This document shows positions 56,730 to 64,000 of a stretch of DNA of 64,000 nt, in pieces (positions within the stretch are counted from its first letter, which is position 1; each line of letters opens with the position of its first letter). Position numbers and translations under genes: made by a program. The stretch covers positions 1 through 64,000 of the forward strand of contig JASANC010005140.1 in NCBI GenBank assembly GCA_030248135.1, read 5' to 3'. Origin of the DNA: Theristus sp. LFF4_11 (taxonomy: Eukaryota > Nematoda > Chromadorea > Monhysterida > Xyalidae). The notes beneath the pieces were generated by a model, which worked only from the letters and a program-made list of their open reading frames with translations, was not told where the DNA came from and did not search any database.

Positions 56730-59700
56730 CTAGTCCCGCCAGTGTCGCAGGTCAATTGCCGGTATTTCCTCGCACTGAATCAGATTCTCAGACGTCACCA
56801 TTTCAAACGCGTCACGTGGCGACAGTCGCCAATCGACCGAATTGTCGCAAAGTAAACGTGAAAGTGACACTTTTCGAATCTCGGCCAGTTGCGCTGTCGT
56901 GAATACACCCGGATTTTCGTACCAAAATCTGATTTTAGTGGAAAAGAAACCATTTTGCATTTTTACTATGGTATCTTGGTCTTGTCTCCGTCCGATCCGG
57001 CTCGATAAAATCGATGAAATCATGTTTTAGGTTTTGCGAGTCCAGACTTAGAAAGGAAATTACTTTCAATCTTTATGTGGCAACTCAAAACGGCCAAAGT
57101 GACTCAGCCCTATTTAGGGGACTCGGATCACTTTGCCAATTTTGAATTCCACGCCTCATGCATGAAACTGTTTACCTATCTATGCGGGCATTGAGTCTCG
57201 GGATCATAAAAGATAAAACTTGCTGAGACTGGTTTCGGAAAACCAACAATTAAAAAAACGAATTATCCAGATCACACCACGACCAACCAGCTAACAAGTT
57301 GTATCTGTCACACATTAAATAAAAGTAATCAGCTGCACGCAAAAAAAAAACACGATGCAAAATCGCAAACCTGTCACCATCTCTGACTCGAGTGAATTGT
57401 TCACCGAGTAAACAAGCGAGCGTTGGCCCTACCAAGCCATTAATGATCGGATCTTCGAGCATGCAGCCGACGTACAAGTCAATGTTGTCTGGAATCACAA
57501 AAAAATGTGAAAAATATCCGTTGATGACCACATTGATTGCAGAAGTCAAACTGGATCCGCTTAACCAATCAGAATATTGTACTGAGAACAACAAGTTAAT
57601 AAACAAAAAGATCTACAAGATGTTCAATTGTGTCCAGGTTTCGAACGGAGTTTAGTTCTTTCTTGAGTCACAAAGTAAATTATTGATCTGCTCAAAATTT
57701 TGATGATCGCTTCGCTAACTTAGGTTTGTTTGATGGTGCGGATGGACTTTGTGTCAAATTGTCAAAAATTATGGAAAACACTAACCAGCACTATTAAATC
57801 CACGCGCAAGATTCTGCCTGACGTTCGGATCTAGAATTTGCGCTTGTAAATCGTCCATGTTTGATGCTCGACCCAGTCCGCAAAAATCCCGGAACTCGTT
57901 GTACGACGGTATTCCATGATCCCGGCCACGCTGGATGTTGGTGGAGGCTAGATCCGTGCTGCCTGAGTTAGAAGAAAGGCTTACGGTAAGTTTTGGTCAA
58001 TTTAGTCATGTGAGATAACGTGAGTTGGGTGGGCCTAATCAAACTAACCAAATGAAACCAATCTAAATTAAACCATACCAAACCAAGCCATACTAAACTA
58101 ACCAAACAAAACCAAACCAACCAAACAAAATCAAAAACCATAAACAAACCAGATCGGAACAAGACGAATTAAACCAAACCAAACCAAACCAAACCGAACC
58201 AACAAAATTGAAACCAAAGCAAAAGGAAACCAACCAAACAGGCGCTCCGTGACTGCATGCGCTAGTCGCTGCGGCCGTTTCACGGCTGATGTCATCATGC
58301 CACGCATTAACGGTTCAATGCCGCCTTCGAACAACAGTTTCGACGATTTGAAGACGCCGTCGTCGAAGCGAATCGGCCCCTGCGCGATTGGCTGGCCGTC
58401 CGCATCCAGACGGCTGTACATTTCCTGGATGGGGCATTTTTTGCAGAAACAAAATGAAACGAACTGTTTTTCATGTTAATTTGGTCAACTTTAATCTGGT
58501 CGATCTCAGACAAGGTGTGATGTTCTTGAACAAGACGTCTTGTTCAATGAAACCTGTTCGCAAAAATCGACCAACAAATCGCAGACACCCCAACCACCTG
58601 AATCATGCCGTGGCCAAGTCGGAACGCGGCCGCCACGAATTCGTTCGCGATCGCCGGATCGATCTTCGGATCGTACCCGGTGTAGTTTCCAATCACGGCG
58701 CTGTGCGAGTCGCCGAGCAACTTCGGCAGGTACTCGTCGAATGTGATCTTTTGCATTATGGCACCCATGAGTTTGCGAGCCTCTTGGTACAATCGGTCGC
58801 CGTCCCACGTCGGATTCAGTTGGCGAAGTCCGTTCACCAGTCTGATTGCAATAAGAAAAAAATTGAATAAATTGACGGAGGGAAATTCGTCACCGTCATG
58901 GCTTTGTGGTAGCGCATTAAGACTATTGTCTGTGCGTTCGGCAGATCGAGCCCCGCCGAGGGGTGTATAGGCACTTAATGACAGAGAAAACTTCGATGGG
59001 TACCCTATTCGACGGCATTCGGTGCGCTTTTCTGGGTTAGCCCAGGCTAAAAAACATCGCGCAAAAATACCGTCTGTTCGTTCGCTCGTTGAGGAGAAAA
59101 ATATCAAGAACCTGAATATGCATTCTTGTTTCTGAAACGGACCAAAAACAAAAAAAACACGTGCGGCAAACAGATAAAAAACATTATATGCAAAGGTACC
59201 TGTTGTGCTCTCTCAGGAACAGCGTGTGCATCGAGGCGAGTCCGACAAAGATGTTCGCCCTGTTGTCGCCGGTCTCAAAGTTCGCGTTGCAACTGTGCGG
59301 TCCCGGACACTGTTGCTGGTTGAATGGCGGATAGAAATTACTGTTCACATTGATGCTGCGCAGGAAGCCGCTGCCTGGCTCGCGCAGTTTCTGGCCGTCC
59401 TGCACCGAGCTGCCGTAGACCTACCGGAGATCAGAACATGATTATCGATTTTTTTTTACGATATTGAGTTTTGATTTCTTTTTTTCGAGTATCGATGATT
59501 TCGATACGGAAGTGTTGTTTCTTGTTTGAAGACAGATTCAAATGACTGTTTTGATTTGGCGGTTTGGAGCAAAGTGTTCGGTCTTCAGACCAGGGCTCAC
59601 ACAAAAAAAATCGCAGGACAAAAAATCAGAAATTCCAACCATTGACGCGTCAATGAACGCCGTATTTTCGTTCATCTGTTGGCGTGGTGACGCCGTTGAC

Positions 59701-62700
59701 TGACCGGAGCCGCAAATTGGAGATGAACGCGTCAGACGGAGACAACCGAACTGGCCGAAACTGAATAAATGGCCGAATTTGTCAGTAAAAGATAGTAAGG
59801 ACCAAAAGTGGGGAGCACAACCAAACAAGTGGACAACAGCAGCCAATGAGCAAATTCCACATCAGCGCTTGAGTTTTACTGTGAAACATTGAAATACAAC
59901 AACAAAAAAACACTCGCTGACCGCGGATCGGCCGGATCGGTGGGAATGTTGAAGCATCTGCCCTGGACGTTCTGACACGTCTGACACTGGTCGCTCGGCA
60001 GCAGCGTCGTTTTGGCGAGGTCGTGCGCGAGGAACTGGCCCCACTGCATGACGAGCCCGTTGTACGTGTTCGCGGTGACGTGCTGCTCGCTGCTGAGCAG
60101 GAAGCGAGAGGCCTCGCGCGCCGACGGGCGACTTCGATTGATGGACGCTGAGCGAACAACAACGACTGAGTTGCTTTGGAATGGCTTTGGGAGTCGCGAT
60201 TGGTTGCGTTGATTGGTGATCATATGCGGACGCTGGCTTTGGCCGAACCAGCGTGTTGCAGTTTGCTAGTCCACTGACTCCCTTCAACTGGACGCCCTCA
60301 ACACAATGCATTGTGCATCTTAGAAACTTGCGCAAGCCAACAAGAAACACACAAAACAAAAATACACAAAAGAGAACTCAACGAATTGTGGAGTGATTGG
60401 TGGCCTTTTTGGCGAGTGACTGACTCCACACTTCAGCAAAAAAAACATTTTAAAGGTAAAGGGATTCCACTTCAAATTGCTTCTTACTCGATCTCCATGT
60501 GTTTTTCAGTGACCAAAAGCCCCAAAAACAACAACAACACCGGCAACAAAACACCACACGCACAAATGGGCGCCTCCATCTGATTGTCGTACTCGGCCTT
60601 GCGCAGACGTCTGTAGCGCGTGAACGCGGCGCCGGCGAGCGGATTCTGCAGATTGTTACAGGTGCCATCCATGCTTCGATAGCGCAGGTGGTAGCACATG
60701 TTCGGCCGGCAGTCGGTGAAGTCCAACTGCGGCACGCAGCCGAACTGCTGGTTCGACGCCGTCACGTCGCTCAGCGACAGCGCTCGTCGGAAGCGAATGT
60801 CTGCGCGGTGGGGTTTTTTGGAATGCGACATTTTGTTGCAGAGTGGTGTTTTGATAAAGAGCGGCATTTCTAACACGGCAATTGTGAACTTTTTTTTAAT
60901 TTTCAATCTTTTTTCGATTGTCTGTCTACCATATTCTGAAACTGCAGCAGTAGCTTTCCTCAATAGAATCGGATGCTAAAAAGTTTTGGTTTTTTGTGTT
61001 TTGTTTTGTAAAAAAGATTCCCAACCAGCCAAGCCATCAGTTGGAAACTAAACTGCCGATGAATGCTGGACATTTCATCAAACCTGGCCGCAAATGGATA
61101 CAACAAATGTGCTCGCTCGTTCTCACCTTCCCGCGCGAATATCAGTCGTTCAACCGATGTCAACTGCGTTGCGTTCTCGATTGAATTCAAGCTGATTTGC
61201 TCGCATCTTGCTGCCGGATTGCTGTGGATCGGACCCTGTGCCAGTGGATTCGGCTGCGACGTCGGCGGCGGTGAATCGGTGTTGAATTGTTGATGTTGAT
61301 TGTTGTTGTCAACGGGCGGTTGACTGGTGCTGGGAATGGGAGGCCTGAAATGACGATTACTGCTTCATTAGTTTCACTCCAAAAATCAACTGTTTGCTTT
61401 TGGTTTGAATGAAACCTCACTCCGTGAATCGTGATGCACTCACTGAGGCATTGTAAACGGACTCGATTTACCAAACCGTTTCATCATAGTCAGATTAACT
61501 GTGAACGTGTTTTTTACAAAAAAAATCTATTCAACTCGCTTCTTTTCATTCAGATTTTAATGATTTGAATTTTAATTTGACTAAAATTAAATCAACCCGT
61601 GATAATCAAGGCACACGTGCAACTTCATTGTGTAATTTTTCTGTCTAACCAACCTGAATGTGGTCGTTGTTTGCGACGCAACGGTCGTCGTCGTCGCACC
61701 GCGACTGTCCAGCTCTTCTTGAAGATGGTCGAAATCGTCACGGGGTGCTTGTGGAACCGGTGTTGCACCTGAAATTTGAAGGGATTTGTACTTTTTTTGT
61801 CATGAAGCATCAAAATTGTCTGTGCTAAAGTAAGATGCATCGTATTGTTTCAGGCCCGCATTTCTAAATCGATATTTCACACCACACGTCGGAAATGAAT
61901 TCTGTCTTGTCGTGTTACTTTTGTTGTTTATGTATCTGTTATTGTTGTCCTCCCCCTCAACATTTGGCAAACTGTCTTCGACAAGGAATAATTTGTCGTT
62001 TGAAATAGATTGTCTGATTTCGGAAATTATTGACTTCTCAAATTGTGCGCTGCGCATTAGTGTAGTTTTTTCATGTTGGGTTTTTGTGTGAAATTCGCGC
62101 TTGTAAATAAGTAAATCCGCAATTTGTTCACTTTCGGTTCACGAGAAAAGTCTCAACATTGTTGTTCGAATAAATTCATCGATCAGAGAAAACAAGAAAC
62201 AGAAGAAACGTAACTACCATCGTTAATTTTTTATTGAAAAGAAAAAGGAAAAATCTTTTTAGACAGTTTGGCCGTGTCTGTTTCATTTTGAGTTTTTCTT
62301 CAAATTAAATTCAAGGTCGAGGTCTGTGTTGGACAAAACTTTTGGCGAAACAACCATTAAGTCCAAGTTGTTTCGCGCAAAATGCAACACGAAAAACAGC
62401 TGTAATATAAACTTATAATAATCTCGAAAAACCAATTCCAAGCACACTTTTCTCGCGCATGAAAAAGCGCCCTTCAAAAAAACCGGTTACAAGACGTCAA
62501 TAAATCCAGTAGTCAGTCTAAAAAGCTAATTTCGTGCTGTGAAACTACATACATAATAGGAAAGCATTTACTTTCATTTACTACCCAACCGCCTTTAGCG
62601 TCATTAAAAACAAATGAAATTCGCATGCACTTATATTCTAAAAAAAACTCGCCAAACTGCATAAATGCATCAAAAACATTTTTTTGCAAAAGAAACCTGA

Positions 62701-63765
62701 AACCAATTGAATGACGGTTTCAGTGTCAGAGCAAAAAAATGACTAATTGCTTGGCTTTCTTCATTTCTTCGCCTCAAACAAGTTGCCCTAAATTTTCCCT
62801 TTTTTCTTTTCAAACTTTCACCAAACACACTTGTTCTGTGACCTTGTTTATGGGTTTGTTTGGTAATATTATTCTATGAAATCACACATGCAAACACGCC
62901 AAAAAGTGTGAATGAAACAAAAAACCTTTGGCGTTCATGTAAAATCTAGTTTTCGTGGTGTGTTTTGACGTTTGTGAACAGGCGCGCGCATAAAGTTTTT
63001 CAATATAAAATCAGAAAAAAGTTTTATGTAGAGAACATTTCATAACAAATGTCCGTGGTCAACACGAATGAACATAAAATGTTATGATAAATTGCGCGCT
63101 GAAGAACAATTAAAAAACGTTTGAAACTTGAACATGCAACTGGTCGGTCACATGAGACACAAGAAACAGCATATCACGGGATATACAATGAGACAAAAAA
63201 ATCATCAACAAGTTCAACCGTTGGTTGAGTAAGCACGGGTTACTCTACATTTTGTTCAGCTCTACCACAAGTTATTCAACAGAATTTTGCACTTTTGTTT
63301 TGTATCGGTATTGATTGTCCAGTAACTGGGGGAATTATGCAGAAAATTTTCTCATGTAAATTTGCTGAGCATCATGTATAATAGAAATTGTCAATCAATA
63401 TGTAACAGCCAATAAAAAAACGCGCACGATCGAAGACGAGCTCAAATCAGGTCAGGATATGCGCAAAAGTTCGGCAGCAAAATCCAAGATCTCCCCTGCC
63501 CCCCCCCCCCCGGTACCTTCGCAGGTGCCGCACGCCAGTTTACAATTGACCGGCATCCAGATCGTGTTCCGTTGGCATTCGCCGATGCTCGCCCAGAACT
63601 GGCACCACTCGTGTTGGTCGCAGCAGCCGTTGGTGAGACACTCAAAGTTGGCCGTGACTGGCTCGTGCGTCGTCGCCCGTCTGGTCGTCGTCGACGTCGC
63701 TATCGATCCATCAGTCGCACGTTCATGATCGTTGGCGTTTTGTGCGTGAACGCTCCCGTGAAACA
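56730..63765 (-). CDS. ShKT-domain animal heme peroxidase (peroxinectin/cyclooxygenase superfamily)
   Basis: Twelve minus-strand exons agree in phase: 63517-63765, 61654-61768, 61127-61344, 60564-60800, 59922-60147, 59640-59760, 59200-59420, 58598-58841, 58235-58424, 57786-57962, 57371-57488, 56730-56928 (stop). About 771 residues are visible; the signal peptide exon is missing. Exon 1 encodes a six-Cys ShKT domain ([20 protein letters not shown]); exons 2-3 a Pro/Thr/Gln linker. The peroxidase domain has [24 protein letters not shown] (distal His), the calcium loop [33 protein letters not shown] (proximal His), IQRGRDHG and GDRFWYEN. The two acids that normally ester-link heme are replaced (Ala before the distal His; Ile after RAN). 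Nematode ShKT peroxidases act in cuticle cross-linking or defence; the exact role here is unknown. Confidence 0.94.
57963..58234. repeat. (CCAAA)-type simple repeat in a peroxidase intron
   Basis: From about 58030 to 58234 the plus strand is a degenerate run of AACCAAACC-like units. On the minus strand it gives Trp/Leu/Val-rich false reading frames. It fills most of the intron between the peroxidase exons at 58235-58424 and 57786-57962. Confidence 0.75.
58888..59075 (+). mobile_element. tRNA-derived SINE in a peroxidase intron
   Basis: The head TGGCTTTGTGGTAGCGC, the B-box-like CAGATCGAGCCCC and the body GAGGGGTGTATAGGCACTTA then TTTTCTGGGTTAGCC match the copy at 12146-12352 over the whole length. 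It is antisense to the peroxidase gene. Confidence 0.78.
61769..63516. other. Longest peroxidase intron
   Basis: About 1.75 kb of AT-rich sequence between the ShKT exon and the linker exons. No element boundaries or conserved reading frames were seen. Confidence 0.55.
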
Positions 63766-64000
63766 CTGTAATATGACAGAAACGTTTTCGTTCTTTTTTG
63801 ATTTTCGGATTAAAAGATAAGCGGAACCGTTTGTAGAAATCTTGCGCATATTGGCAATGTGGGGAGCAGTCTCGCTCCATTGTGCCTTTGTTTTAATAAC
63901 GTCGCATGCCGCAATTTATCCATTCCTAATTTTTTGTAAGATTATTGAGACTCGCGTGACTGAAGTTTTTAGTTTTTTAGTCACATTTAAAAACGATTGG
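63766..64000 (-). other. Upstream of the ShKT exon; possible further 5' exon
   Basis: A minus-strand frame just upstream reads MERDCSPHCQYAQDFYKR, which has a Cys pattern faintly like the start of another ShKT repeat. No donor gives a phase matching the next exon, so it is not added to the gene. The signal peptide is expected beyond the right edge. Confidence 0.3.

Overview
This is a eukaryotic, intron-rich, repeat-laden window of about 40% GC (by eye) from an animal. The gene set is a Polo-like kinase 4, a ShKT-domain animal heme peroxidase, an astacin metalloprotease, a MATH-BTB (BATH-type) protein and a tandem set of LDLa/C-type-lectin receptors. That mix points to an ecdysozoan, most probably a nematode outside the Caenorhabditis group. 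This placement is inference: no rRNA, mitochondrial or species-diagnostic sequence is present.

Layout. 0-16 kb: a tandem, minus-strand C-type lectin cluster (partial gene Z at 955-1382, gene Y at 3704-6198, gene X at 13523-15665). The duplicated spacer between X and Y carries a roughly 6 kb composite insertion (6617-12577) that is absent from the spacer between Y and Z. 17-19.3 kb: astacin gene (minus). 20.3-23.6 kb: MATH-BTB-BACK gene (minus), whose BACK region holds a hairpin element with an in-frame stop. 24-34 kb: no convincing host gene; a dense set of hAT elements and hAT-type MITEs (8-bp target duplications), foldback elements and G-rich satellites. 34.55-55.18 kb: the PLK4 gene (plus), 20 exons rebuilt here with every splice phase matching. 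Its two largest introns hold nested transposons and a 3.8-kb satellite. 56.7-63.8 kb: ShKT-peroxidase (minus, 12 visible exons), convergent with PLK4.

How the genes relate. PLK4 acts in centriole duplication. The other four gene types are extracellular, membrane or ubiquitin-adaptor proteins, and there is no sign that the loci form one pathway. The lectin genes form a true tandem family; astacin lies just upstream of lectin X on the same strand.

All exon boundaries come from reading GT/AG sites, phase continuity and family resemblance by eye. There was no transcript evidence or database search.
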